Assembly: GCF_003575975.1 (NCBI RefSeq)
Contig: NZ_QQXK01000010.1
Coordinates: forward strand, 1-64,000
Source: Galactobacter valiniphilus
GTDB taxonomy: Bacteria > Actinomycetota > Actinomycetes > Actinomycetales > Micrococcaceae
Direction: 5' to 3'
Length of the DNA: 64,000 nt
The notes under the pieces were generated by a model, which saw only the letters and a program-made list of their open reading frames with translations, ran no database searches and was not told where the DNA came from. A program made the translations under genes and the position numbers. This document shows, piece by piece, positions 1 to 7,711 of the stretch; position 1 is the first letter of the stretch; each line of letters begins with the position of its first letter.

Positions 1-360
1 ATCACACGGTGACCGCGTCTACGTCAGCAACGACGAGCCGGACCACCGCGCGCTACACCACTATGCGGGACTCAACTGCGCCCCACCGCGGCAGCCCGGC
101 CACAAGCGCGCCCCAAGCCTCTGCCGGCAGCCCAGTCAGAACGATGTGACCTCCGCCTGGCGTCGCCGCCCCCGCATAGAAGATCCCAGCCGGCGCAGCC
201 ACGTGTCGCCCCGGGAATCCGTCAGCGCCTCGGCAGGGCGAGGCACGAGCCCCGAGGCGCAGGATTCCCCCGCGACACGGCAGCGCAGACCGGCCCACGG
301 CCTCTCACCGAAGACCGCTCCGGCACCGTGCGACGCTGGGCCACCACCACACCCAGCCCA

Positions 361-600
361 CGGCAACTCCACCGCCCAACGCTAGAGCCACCACCCCCCA
401 CATACCCGCCCGCGGCCACGAGACGTCACAACCACCAGGCACGAACACCACTCACGCCAGAAACTCCACGCCGCCACCGCCCGCCCTCACAGCCACCAGC
501 CGGCACCACCACCCAGCCACGAACACCACGAGCCGCCACCGTCAGCACACCCACGCCGCGAACGCTTCCAACACGCAGTCAAACCGCCAGCCACACACCT
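361..600. other. Strongly strand-asymmetric C-rich, G-poor tract
   Basis: Counted by eye, about 123 of 240 bases on the plus strand are C and about 41 are G, with many CAC/CCA runs. Nearby chromosomal genes are GC-rich but not this skewed. No frame looks like a real protein. The role is unknown. Confidence 0.6.
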
Positions 601-1074
601 TCTTCGCCGGCCTAGACGTCAACCGCTCCGCCAACCGAGCGAGGAGGGGATCCCAGCCCAGCCAGAGCCGAGTGTGTCGAGCCCGCAGCAGGCCACGCGT
701 CCCGCAGGGAATGGCGCCCGCGCCATCCCCCGGCCTTGAGCGCAGCGAAGGGGGATCTGGCGCAGCCATTCCCCCGGCGACGCGGCAGACTGCCAGGAGC
801 GAAGATCACCTCGGCGAACCGAAACCCGGTCACTGCCGCACCCAGCGCAGGATGGGCCCGCCACCAGCCGCGACACACGCACCACAGCCATAAAAGCACC
901 AACCCCAGTCCCTTGGGCGGAGTCCGGCGCCAGCTGCCAGTGTCGGCCGCAGGCCGCGCAGCGAGACGCAGTCGAAGCTGAAGGCCGAAGGCCAAAACGT
1001 CGGCAGCCAGCGCCGACAGACTCCAACCCCCCAAATCGAAAATCGCCCATCCCCTACCCCTCCGAGCTCGGCCC

Positions 1075-1126
1075 CCGAGATTGGGCTCGAACCGCGGAGC
1101 GGGCGAGCTACACCTGCGCCACCCCC
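1075..1126 (-). pseudogene. tRNA-like remnant without an anticodon arm
   Basis: Read on the minus strand, the sequence has a D-arm-like block (GGCGCAG followed by TAGCTCG) and then GGTTCGAGCCC, which resembles a T-loop with its flanks. The roughly 25 nt that would form the anticodon arm are absent. A matching acceptor stem is not convincing. It could be a degenerate tRNA, an old attachment site, or chance. Low confidence. Confidence 0.2.
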
Positions 1127-1224
1127 AGAGGTCGGCCGCCGGAGGCGTGGAGTTGGGCTGGCCGCGCCTGGCCCTAGACATCACGGGGTGGAGTGGGGGT
1201 TCCAAGGGGGCGAGGAGGGCCAAC

Positions 1225-1540
1225 TGCTACGTTGCTACCTCTGCTACCCCCAAATCCCGTCACACTAGGAGGGAGTGTTTTTTGACTGGCATTTTGGCCT
1301 CAAGGGACCATTTTGGACCGATGCCAGTACCTTTCTCTCTCTCTGAGAAAAAGTTAGAAGTAGAGGTAGCAAGGTAGCAGTTGGCCCTGGATCCCAGTGC
1401 TGGCGCGGATTTTGGCTGCTACCACGGAGTCTTTCGAGAGGTAGCACGAGGTAGCAAGGTAGCAATGAGGTAGCAGTAGTGCGTCCAAGTGCTACCTCAC
1501 AGGTAGCAGCTGCTACCTCAGGGGCACTCGCGAGGTAGCA
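1225..1540. repeat. Iteron cluster, candidate replication origin
   Basis: There are 13 exact copies of the 7-mer GGTAGCA or its complement. GGTAGCA starts at 1365, 1373, 1440, 1450, 1458, 1469, 1502 and 1534; TGCTACC starts at 1233, 1242, 1417, 1490 and 1511. One variant is at 1225. Between the two groups, about 1268-1362, lies an AT-richer stretch with T and A runs and a CATTTTGG direct repeat. Iterons around an AT-rich segment, on an element that also encodes a primase and an SF3 helicase, is the usual layout of a Rep-type origin in phage satellites and plasmids. The sequence shows the repeats; origin function is inferred. The cluster ends just before the first gene of the module, so it could also act as an operator. 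Confidence 0.75.
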
Positions 1541-1565
1541 GCTGAATGCGGCTGATTCGGCCCCT

Positions 1566-1577
1566 CTGCGCATGGTG
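1566..1577 (+). promoter_or_regulatory. Element leader motif, copy 1
   Basis: CTGCGCATGGTG, one of six copies of CTNCGCATG[GA]T[CG] placed before genes of this element. Here the motif's ATG is 46 nt before the proposed TTG start of the Cys-rich protein gene. Confidence 0.55.
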
Positions 1578-1617
1578 GGTGACGTCCCCACGCACGTCAC
1601 TGCCCCGGAGTCGCACC

Positions 1618-2622
1618 TTGCTCTACGCCACCAGCCTCACGGAATCTGACCTTGAGACGCCCACCCTCGACTGCGCCCGACGCCCACGCGCCATCGCCCT
1701 CGGAGGCGAGCCTGAGCCCGTGCTGCGGGCGATGCTGACAGCACTCGTGGTCGACCGCCCTCGAACGCGTCGTCGATCGCTCTACGCCGACGAGCGCACG
1801 AGCCTCCTGCGCGCAATCCATAGGCAGGCACAGTCGGACAGTCTGGAGGTGGACCCCGGAGCGTCGCGCACAGGAGGCAGCTCCGCCGCCGCAGGCAATC
1901 CCGTGCCCATGGAGGAGCTGTCGCTTCTGAGCGGCTACCGCGCCTGGCTGAACACCGAGGGTGCCCCTTCGTACGTGGGGTTGCTTGAGGCAACGGCCTA
2001 CCTCGGCCTGGCCGCCCTCTCGTCCGGGCGCACTGACGTCATCTCGCGCGCGGCAGCCGCGTTCCAGGAGCGGGTCGGCGAGATGCTCATGCTCGCGTGC
2101 CTGATGGACATGGAGACTCTGGACTGGCCGTGCCCCGAGTGCCGTCGACTACACCGAGATTCCTGTGCAGATGGGGCTGAGTGCCTCTCTGTGGGGTGCG
2201 CAGTCGTGGTGTGGGCTGACGCCGGGGTGGCGCCCGCCGAGGCCTGCAGCTGCGACGCTGGGGACGGCCAGGCATGCAGGGCCTCGTGCAGCTCACGCCC
2301 ACGCCGCGCCGGCCTGGGCACCTGCACCCAGTGTGGCGCGTGGTGGTCGGCAGCTGAGCTAGCCGGATGGTCGGAGAGGTGCCTGGAGATGCTCACCGGC
2401 GACTCTGCCCGCTGGGAGCGCGAGCGAACCGGCATCGCTGCTGCCGCACGGCGTGCTCGCGCGGAGCACTCTGACATCGCAGCCGACTGGATCTTGCACG
2501 AACGCCTCGGGCGAATGCACCGCCGGCTCCGCACCGGCGAGTGGTGGTCGAGGCACGCCTCGAGCTCTGCGCGTGAGCGCTGGGAGAAAGACCGGGCGCG
2601 ACTCATCGCCCGCGCAGCCTGA
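1618..2622 (+). CDS. Cys-rich putative zinc-binding protein of the mobile element
   Basis: Function unknown. The predicted protein is about 334 residues. I chose the TTG at 1618 because a GGAG lies 7 nt upstream and because it follows leader motif copy 1; an ATG at 1546 in the same frame would start upstream of the motif. The N-terminal half is a helical, Arg- and Leu-rich region. The centre contains CPEC, several more Cys and His residues, then CSC and CTQC followed by GAWW, which together suggest one or two zinc sites. The C-terminal part is Arg/Trp-rich and could bind nucleic acid. It is the first gene after the iteron cluster and ends at a strong bidirectional terminator. Alternatives include a regulator or a replication accessory factor; neither is supported by a recognised family. 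Confidence 0.6.
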   Translation: MLYATSLTESDLETPTLDCARRPRAIALGGEPEPVLRAMLTALVVDRPRTRRRSLYADERTSLLRAIHRQAQSDSLEVDPGASRTGGSSAAAGNPVPMEELSLLSGYRAWLNTEGAPSYVGLLEATAYLGLAALSSGRTDVISRAAAAFQERVGEMLMLACLMDMETLDWPCPECRRLHRDSCADGAECLSVGCAVVVWADAGVAPAEACSCDAGDGQACRASCSSRPRRAGLGTCTQCGAWWSAAELAGWSERCLEMLTGDSARWERERTGIAAAARRARAEHSDIAADWILHERLGRMHRRLRTGEWWSRHASSSARERWEKDRARLIARAA

Positions 2623-2633
2623 CTCCCTTGCAT

Positions 2634-2671
2634 AGAAGGGCCCCGCCAACATTCGCTGGCGGGGCCCTTCT
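2634..2671. terminator. Bidirectional terminator between convergent genes
   Basis: A perfect 14-bp stem (2634-2647 with 2658-2671) and 10-nt loop, GC-rich, lies between the Cys-rich protein gene (plus) and the small acidic protein gene (minus). Confidence 0.85.
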
Positions 2672-2675
2672 GCAT

Positions 2676-2855
2676 CTACTCGTCGTCCTCATACTCGAAC
2701 GGCGCCGCGGCCGTGGCCAGCCAGTCGTCGTCCATGAGGGCCTCCTCGCCGGGGGAGTCGGCCCCGCTGTAGACGATCGCCCAGAGCTCCTCGTCCAGTG
2801 GCTCCTCGCCGCTCCACTGATCGTCCCACGTCGCGTCCGCGCACTTCTTGTACAT
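2676..2855 (-). CDS. Small acidic protein of the mobile element
   Basis: Function unknown; 59 residues, very acidic, with many Asp and Glu, several Trp, and an acidic C-terminus ending EYEDDE. The start at 2855 is chosen for its GGAGG 7 nt upstream; a longer reading from 2927 would include leader motif copy 6. It is the only gene on the minus strand in the left module and converges on the Cys-rich protein gene. Small acidic proteins of phages and satellites often bind or mimic nucleic-acid partners, but nothing in this sequence identifies a target. Confidence 0.6.
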   Translation of the reverse strand: MYKKCADATWDDQWSGEEPLDEELWAIVYSGADSPGEEALMDDDWLATAAAPFEYEDDE

Positions 2856-2897
2856 CCCTTGACCTCCGTCTGGGGCGGCCGTCGCCCCTTCGATGAG

Positions 2898-2909
2898 GAC
2901 CATGCGTAG
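2898..2909 (-). promoter_or_regulatory. Element leader motif, copy 6 (minus strand)
   Basis: CTACGCATGGTC on the minus strand, 48 nt before the ATG of the small acidic protein gene. It is the only copy on this strand and it points toward a minus-strand gene, so orientation follows the gene. Confidence 0.55.
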
Positions 2910-3093
2910 TGGCGCCAGCTCGGCCACTCGAGGCGGATCGCCGATTCCGGAGCAAATTGGTCAAAAGTCAACTAAGTCCGCACTTGCGACTCACACCAAC
3001 CAAGGAATCCGCACTATCGGCATGTGTACGCAACTGATTCCGTGGCCGAAGTTCCCCCAAAACAAGCCCTTTGGGCATCACGCCGTCCCGATG

Positions 3094-3105
3094 CTGCGCA
3101 TGGTC
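3094..3105 (+). promoter_or_regulatory. Element leader motif, copy 2
   Basis: CTGCGCATGGTC, with its ATG 68 nt before the ATG at 3168. Read as an upstream ORF it would give only MVSVERA and a stop. Confidence 0.55.
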
Positions 3106-3167
3106 TCGGTCGAGCGGGCTTGAGGGCCTTCTCACACCCCGAAATCGCATCGCACAAAGGAACACCA

Positions 3168-3710
3168 ATGACTCTCTCCACTCTTATTGCACAGGCAGCC
3201 ACCGAGCAGAACCTGCGCTTCCACGACGTCGCCCTCCACCTGTGGCCGGTCGTGGCCCAGTCCGCCGGCGGCCACATGACCGTCGCAGAGATCGCACGCG
3301 TCCTCGTGACCATTGTTGGCGTTGACGATGATCGCCTCCGCGACGCCATTGAGGAAGGCGCCCGCGCCGGACTTGTCCCTACCCAGCACCTCGTGGCCTG
3401 GATTGAAGATCCGAAGTCCGCGCCCGCCTCCCTGCACGAGCTGCTCTCCACGCCTGAGGTCGAAGCCGTGCAAGAGCAGGCGCAAATCCAGCTGGCAATG
3501 CTCGTCTCCTTCCGCCACCGCAGCTCTGCCACCGCGGCAAGCGTTGTCCGGGCCCTCGAGATGGTCCTCGACACGTCAACCTGGCCGGCCTCCGTCCGCG
3601 AGGACACCATCACCCGAGTGTCCGCCCCGTGGGTCGTGAGCGTCCTGCTGCCGGCCCTGGAGTGGGCCGAGGCCGAGAGCCGCAAGGCCACTCGTATGTG
3701 GCAGCGCTGA
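3168..3710 (+). CDS. Element protein of unknown function, 180 aa
   Basis: I do not recognise the family. The ATG at 3168 follows AAAGGAACACC, and the 22-nt block around this start (3151-3172) is repeated exactly at the helicase start (5424-5445), which supports the start choice. The protein is mostly helical, with an Ala/Val/Glu-rich middle and a C-terminal helix ending in Arg-Met-Trp-Gln-Arg. There is no signal peptide or membrane segment. It lies directly upstream of the primase gene on the same strand, separated by a new leader motif, so it may be an accessory replication or regulatory protein. That role is inference from position only. Confidence 0.65.
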   Translation: MTLSTLIAQAATEQNLRFHDVALHLWPVVAQSAGGHMTVAEIARVLVTIVGVDDDRLRDAIEEGARAGLVPTQHLVAWIEDPKSAPASLHELLSTPEVEAVQEQAQIQLAMLVSFRHRSSATAASVVRALEMVLDTSTWPASVREDTITRVSAPWVVSVLLPALEWAEAESRKATRMWQR

Positions 3711-3772
3711 GCGCCACCCCACCCCGCACCAGAGGAATGACGACTCTGGGGCCCTCTAACACATCAGGAGCT

Positions 3773-3784
3773 CTGCGCATGGTC
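3773..3784 (+). promoter_or_regulatory. Element leader motif, copy 3
   Basis: CTGCGCATGGTC, with its ATG 66 nt before the primase start at 3845. This copy happens to be in frame with the primase gene, so translation from the motif ATG cannot be excluded. Confidence 0.55.
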
Positions 3785-3844
3785 CAGAGCACAGGGTCGC
3801 TACCCCGAAACCAGCGGCCCGAAGAGCACACCCAAGGAACTGAC

Positions 3845-5230
3845 ATGAACACGAACACCCCCACCGACGTCGACATGGCGATGGCCTTCTTCGAGACCGT
3901 CTACGGCCCGCTCATCGACGCCGGGCACTACGCAGGCGACGAGCGCTGGGTCCTCACCGTCTCGGACCCCAAGCGCGGTAGCGAGAAGGTCGGCGACACT
4001 TACGCCCCGAAGTGCGCGGCCGCCCCGCGGATCAGCGATCGCACGGCCGTCCGCAAGGCCCTGGAGTCCACGCTTCGCGACGACGCGCGCAAATACCAGT
4101 GCAAGGTGAACCCCTTGATCACCCGTCCCCGGGCCGTCGGGACCAGCGCCGAGGTTGCCTCCCTCGCCGTCCTCACGATCGACGTCGACTGCGCTGTCGG
4201 CGAGAAGACCCTGGACGGACAGCGTCACTACCCCACCCGCGACGAAGCCCTCGAACTCCTGCGCACGTGCGAGATCCCCATGACTCTGATCGCGTCCACC
4301 GCCCACGGCTACGTCGCGTACGTCCGCCTCGAGCAGCCCATCTCCATCCACACCGTCGACGAGGCCACGGGCGAGCGCCGCCTCAATCGCCGAGGTTCGG
4401 CGATGCGGTACATCCGCGGCCTCGAGGCCTACATGATGCAGCACTGGGCGAAGGCCGGCATCGCAACGAGCGGCACCCCATTCCTCCTGGATAGCGGCGT
4501 CATCTCCGGACCTGCCCGCGAACCGCGCCTGCCCGGCAGCCAGCACAACGGCGCGGTGGCCAGGGGTTACGCGGACACGCTCGTGCGCACGGTCCACGCC
4601 TCGCGCGAATCCGAGCTGAGCATGGCGGCCCTCATCCGCCTGGCACGACCCCACCTGGAGCAGCCGAAGGCCGCCGCACCGAAGGCACGGATCGTCGACG
4701 GAGCGCTCGGCGCGCGCCTGTCGTCCATGGCCGCCAGTGCGAGCTCGTCCGAGTGGGCCGCGGTCTACGCACTCGACCGCCTCGTCCCACTGCCGGAGCT
4801 TCTGGAGGCCCTCGGCATGGAGAGCGTCTGGAGCGAGGGCATCGAATCGCGGTGGTCGGTCGCCCACGACCGGCTCGTCCCCAGCCAGGACGGGCACCTG
4901 CTGTGCACCGTGTCCGAGGCCAGCATGGCTCGCCAGCGTGACCAGGAGCAGCGCATCGCCGAGGCGAAGGCCGCCGGCAAGAGGAAGCCGAGGTTCTCCC
5001 CTTGGGTACCCGAGCACGTCGCACGCGTCCTCTCGGACCAGGCCGCCACCCTGCTCTGCACGGGTGATGCGAAGTCCATCAGGACGCACGACATCATCGC
5101 CGGCCTCTGGCAGCTGGAGGACCTCCCGTCCATCGCAGCCAAGGCCCGGGTGTTGGCCGCGATGGAGCCCGAGCGGCGACTCGAGGTCATCCAGCAGCAG
5201 CACACGGACGTCACCGGCGTCATCCACTGA
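3845..5230 (+). CDS. PrimPol-type (AEP) replicative primase
   Basis: Predicted DNA primase of the archaeo-eukaryotic (AEP/PrimPol) superfamily, 461 residues, expected to make primers for replication of the element. The signature residues are visible in order: motif I as TIDVDC with Asp113 and Asp115, motif II as STAHGY with His154, and motif III around Asp216, followed by PREPRLPGSQH-like residues (about 225-235) that match the R-x-PG signature of plasmid and phage members. The C-terminal half is a helical region without a clear helicase motif. The start at 3845 has AAGGAA upstream; longer in-frame starts exist at 3779 and 3629. The next gene is the helicase, so primase and helicase are separate proteins here rather than one fusion. 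Confidence in the family is good; substrate preference cannot be read from the sequence. Confidence 0.75.
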   Translation: MNTNTPTDVDMAMAFFETVYGPLIDAGHYAGDERWVLTVSDPKRGSEKVGDTYAPKCAAAPRISDRTAVRKALESTLRDDARKYQCKVNPLITRPRAVGTSAEVASLAVLTIDVDCAVGEKTLDGQRHYPTRDEALELLRTCEIPMTLIASTAHGYVAYVRLEQPISIHTVDEATGERRLNRRGSAMRYIRGLEAYMMQHWAKAGIATSGTPFLLDSGVISGPAREPRLPGSQHNGAVARGYADTLVRTVHASRESELSMAALIRLARPHLEQPKAAAPKARIVDGALGARLSSMAASASSSEWAAVYALDRLVPLPELLEALGMESVWSEGIESRWSVAHDRLVPSQDGHLLCTVSEASMARQRDQEQRIAEAKAAGKRKPRFSPWVPEHVARVLSDQAATLLCTGDAKSIRTHDIIAGLWQLEDLPSIAAKARVLAAMEPERRLEVIQQQHTDVTGVIH

Positions 5231-5337
5231 GCGAGCACTGAAACTCCCTGCCGCGCGGGGATCCCAACAACACGAAAGGGGCCGAAAAATGGTTCACAGC
5301 TGATTCCCAGGTATTTCCCAGGTTCAGAGCCCTCCGT

Positions 5338-5349
5338 CTCCGCATGGTC
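5338..5349 (+). promoter_or_regulatory. Element leader motif, copy 4
   Basis: CTCCGCATGGTC, with its ATG 97 nt before the helicase start at 5441. The third base differs from copies 1-3 and 5, showing which position tolerates change. Confidence 0.55.
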
Positions 5350-5440
5350 TCTGGCGAAGGGGAGCTTGACCTTCACGAGCGGGGTAGCGCAGCCCCGGCC
5401 CGACTCGAAGCGCATCATCGCTACGCACAAAGGAACACCA

Positions 5441-7585
5441 ATGACCTGCTCTGCCAACACCCCCAAGAACACTCAGCCCGCCCAGCCCGTCAACTTCGAC
5501 GACGTCCTGCTGGCCAACGAGACCACCCAGGCCGCACCGGCGCCGATGGTCATCCCCTCGCTCGACGAGATGACCCCGTCCGACGAAGACCTGAGGTACG
5601 CCGCCGCGGCGTTCGCCAGGGAGGAGGATCCGCTGGGCCTGGACCGCCTCCTGCAAATCGCAAACCCGGGCACGATCTCAGTCTGCGCTCAGCAGCCGAT
5701 CCGCAACCTAAGCCACCTCGCTCCACGCTTCCGCGCTCACTGGGGCGGCACCATCGCCCGCGTCCTCACCGCTGGCGAGGTCGTCCTCTATATCCTGCGC
5801 GATGGAGTGTGGGTGCCGGATCAGTCCGGTCGCGTTCAGCAGATGGTCGGCGCCACGGCTCGCGCAGCCCTTGACGAGGTCGACTACCTCATGACCCACG
5901 ACCCCGCCGTCGTTCGCTCGCTGGCCGCCCACCGCCGCGTCCTGGAGGACCCCAGCGCGGATGAGGACCTGCGCTACGAGGCTCAGGCCGCGATCGACAA
6001 GGTGCGGGCAAGGATCGCCGCGCCGCGCGAATCGCTCGACGACATGATCTCGAACCAGGCCTACGCCTGGACGCGCGTCGTGAACGGCGCGCGTTCGGAG
6101 GTTTTTGGTGAGGCCGCGTTCAGCGAGCGCGACACCGACCCCTATGCCCTCAACACGCCGAACGGGCTGCTGGACCTGAGGACGCTGAAGATCCGCGAGA
6201 TCACCGAGGCCGACGGCCTGATCACGTGCATTACCTCCGGGGTTTACCTCAGACCCGAGGAGCGCAAGCCGGCGCCAGGCTTCGAGCGCGCGATTCGCCA
6301 CCTGCGCCGCCAGGGTGCTGCGATCGGACGCGCCTCACTCCCCTCCACCGCCACCCAGGCCGAGATTGAGGCGGCAGAGAAGCGCCATGCCGACGAGATC
6401 GAAGACTTCTACCAGCGCGCCCTCGGATACTCCATCTCGGGCAAGCCCTCTCGTTCCCTTGGCATCCTGACAGGCGCCGCCGGCGCCGGCAAGACAACGC
6501 TGGTGCAGCTTGCCTGCGAGGCCCTCGGCGGCAGCGGTTCCGACACCTCGTACGCCGGGCTCGTCAGCCCGGGCGTCCTCCACACGGACCTGTCGGACTC
6601 CAACAAGCCCTTGCCCGGAGTCCTCGACCTCGGCTCAAAGCGGTTGGTCCTCGTCGACGAGGCGGATAATCATTACAACAGCTCGGGAATCAAGAAAAAG
6701 GTCTCCGCTTCGACGCTGAAGCTCTTGGTTCAGTCGGCGCCGGTCGTGAGGGCGCGCGGCGTCTTTGGCAAAAAGCCAGTCGCCCTCAAGATCAAGGCGT
6801 CCTTTTTCGTGAGCGTCAACGACACGTTAGCGATCGCCGGCATCGACAAGGGCATCGAGGACCGCCTCCTGCCCTCGTCATGGCCGGTGCCGGTGCCTGC
6901 CGACGAGGTGGACGACGACGCGATCGCGAGCTTCTCGCAGGACGACAAGGATGCTCTCTTGAGCTGGCTGATCGACGGATTCCAGATGGCCTGGCGCCAC
7001 GACCAGATCAAGGGCTCCGACCGCACCCCCCGCGGCCGCTACGCCTACCAGGAGTGGATGAAGAACGCTGTCGCCGAGGCCGGCGGCGTGGTCGACCAGT
7101 CGGAGTGTGCGCCGTTCTTCGAGGCCATGGTCGCCGGCACGGACGAGGACGGGCACGGCCTGCGACTGACGATGGGTGCCTGGCACCAGCTCTACTCCAT
7201 GTGGAGGCACTCCGTCGCCCCCAGTACGCGCACAGTCGGGCTCGCCGAGTTCTCCAAGGCAATGAAGACGCGCTTCGGCGATGAGGTGACATTCGGGCGG
7301 TCGTACCACCAGACCACCAGTGGAGACATGTTGATCTCCGGCAAGCTCTTGGCCGGTGCCTACTCGACCCGCTCCCTGGACTGGCTACTGAGCCCGGGTG
7401 CCTTCCCCCGGTTCGCTGCGGCGCCAGGCGTCAAGTCCGCCGCGCGTGGGACGGCGAACAGGAAGCCAGAGATCACAGCGCCAGGTCCTGTGGTTGCCCC
7501 GACTCCGGCACCCGCACCGGCAGCAGTGCCCGCGGCACACCCCGCACCGGTGTTGGACGCGAGCGCCTCCGGCTGGGAATTCTAG
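5441..7585 (+). CDS. SF3 (D5/P4-type) replicative helicase
   Basis: Predicted superfamily 3 helicase with a D5_N-type region, 714 residues, expected to unwind the element's origin and work with the upstream primase. Visible features: a D5-like segment near residues 235-255 (NTPNGLLDLRT), Walker A at about 341-353 (GAAGAGKTT, Lys351), Walker B at about 402-409 (LVLVDEAD), and the SF3 motif C around 455-462 (FFVSVNDT). The C-terminal 45 residues are a Pro/Ala-rich tail ending in Trp-Glu-Phe. The start has the same AAAGGAACACC ribosome binding block as the gene at 3168. The gene is followed by a UUCG-loop hairpin. Such proteins often bind iterons, which fits the repeat cluster at 1225-1540; that link is inference. 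Confidence 0.85.
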   Translation: MTCSANTPKNTQPAQPVNFDDVLLANETTQAAPAPMVIPSLDEMTPSDEDLRYAAAAFAREEDPLGLDRLLQIANPGTISVCAQQPIRNLSHLAPRFRAHWGGTIARVLTAGEVVLYILRDGVWVPDQSGRVQQMVGATARAALDEVDYLMTHDPAVVRSLAAHRRVLEDPSADEDLRYEAQAAIDKVRARIAAPRESLDDMISNQAYAWTRVVNGARSEVFGEAAFSERDTDPYALNTPNGLLDLRTLKIREITEADGLITCITSGVYLRPEERKPAPGFERAIRHLRRQGAAIGRASLPSTATQAEIEAAEKRHADEIEDFYQRALGYSISGKPSRSLGILTGAAGAGKTTLVQLACEALGGSGSDTSYAGLVSPGVLHTDLSDSNKPLPGVLDLGSKRLVLVDEADNHYNSSGIKKKVSASTLKLLVQSAPVVRARGVFGKKPVALKIKASFFVSVNDTLAIAGIDKGIEDRLLPSSWPVPVPADEVDDDAIASFSQDDKDALLSWLIDGFQMAWRHDQIKGSDRTPRGRYAYQEWMKNAVAEAGGVVDQSECAPFFEAMVAGTDEDGHGLRLTMGAWHQLYSMWRHSVAPSTRTVGLAEFSKAMKTRFGDEVTFGRSYHQTTSGDMLISGKLLAGAYSTRSLDWLLSPGAFPRFAAAPGVKSAARGTANRKPEITAPGPVVAPTPAPAPAAVPAAHPAPVLDASASGWEF

Positions 7586-7592
7586 CCCGCAA

Positions 7593-7620
7593 CCGGGGCG
7601 GGGCTTCGGCCCCGCCCCGG
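7593..7620 (+). terminator. Terminator after the helicase gene
   Basis: A perfect 12-bp GC stem (7593-7604 with 7609-7620) closed by a TTCG tetraloop, 8 nt after the helicase stop. There is no T run. Confidence 0.7.
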
Positions 7621-7664
7621 CAGCGGCGGGGGGATCTATCTGGGTGAGGCACTCGCCACGCGTT

Positions 7665-7676
7665 CTGCGCATGATC
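7665..7676 (+). promoter_or_regulatory. Element leader motif, copy 5
   Basis: CTGCGCATGATC, with its ATG 41 nt before the ATG at 7712. A reading frame from the motif ATG ends at a TGA that overlaps the 7712 start codon. Confidence 0.55.
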
Positions 7677-7711
7677 CTGGGTGTCAGCCCCCTCCAGATC
7701 GGAGCACCACG

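Larger units (their letters stand above)
1..1224. other. Left part of mobile element, no convincing gene
   Basis: I see no open frame here with credible protein composition, ribosome binding site or recognisable motif. The stretch contains a C-rich tract (361-600) and a short repeated segment: ATTCCCCC followed by a CGAC-CGGCAG block occurs near 265-286 and again near 770-791. A tRNA-like remnant lies at 1075-1126. The region may be non-coding DNA of the element or decayed genes. The element's left boundary is not visible. Confidence 0.5.

Noticed and set aside
612..1223. Minus-strand frame of about 200 codons in the left region
   Set aside because: Low-complexity, Trp/Arg/Gly-rich composition, no ribosome binding site and no family resemblance.
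1225..1540. CRISPR array
   Set aside because: The repeats are 7 bp, occur in both orientations and have irregular spacing, which is unlike CRISPR repeats. No cas gene is present.
3800..5227. Long minus-strand frame across the primase gene
   Set aside because: It is antisense to the PrimPol gene, which has clear catalytic motifs and a leader; the frame has no recognisable domain.
5290..5304. Four-codon micro-frame (MVHS) with AAAGGGG upstream
   Set aside because: Too short to support; the ribosome-binding-like sequence can be chance. Noted only because it precedes leader motif copy 4.
5441..7585. Reading the helicase gene as a defence-system ATPase
   Set aside because: The D5_N-type segment, SF3 motifs and neighbouring primase indicate replication; no defence effector is next to it.
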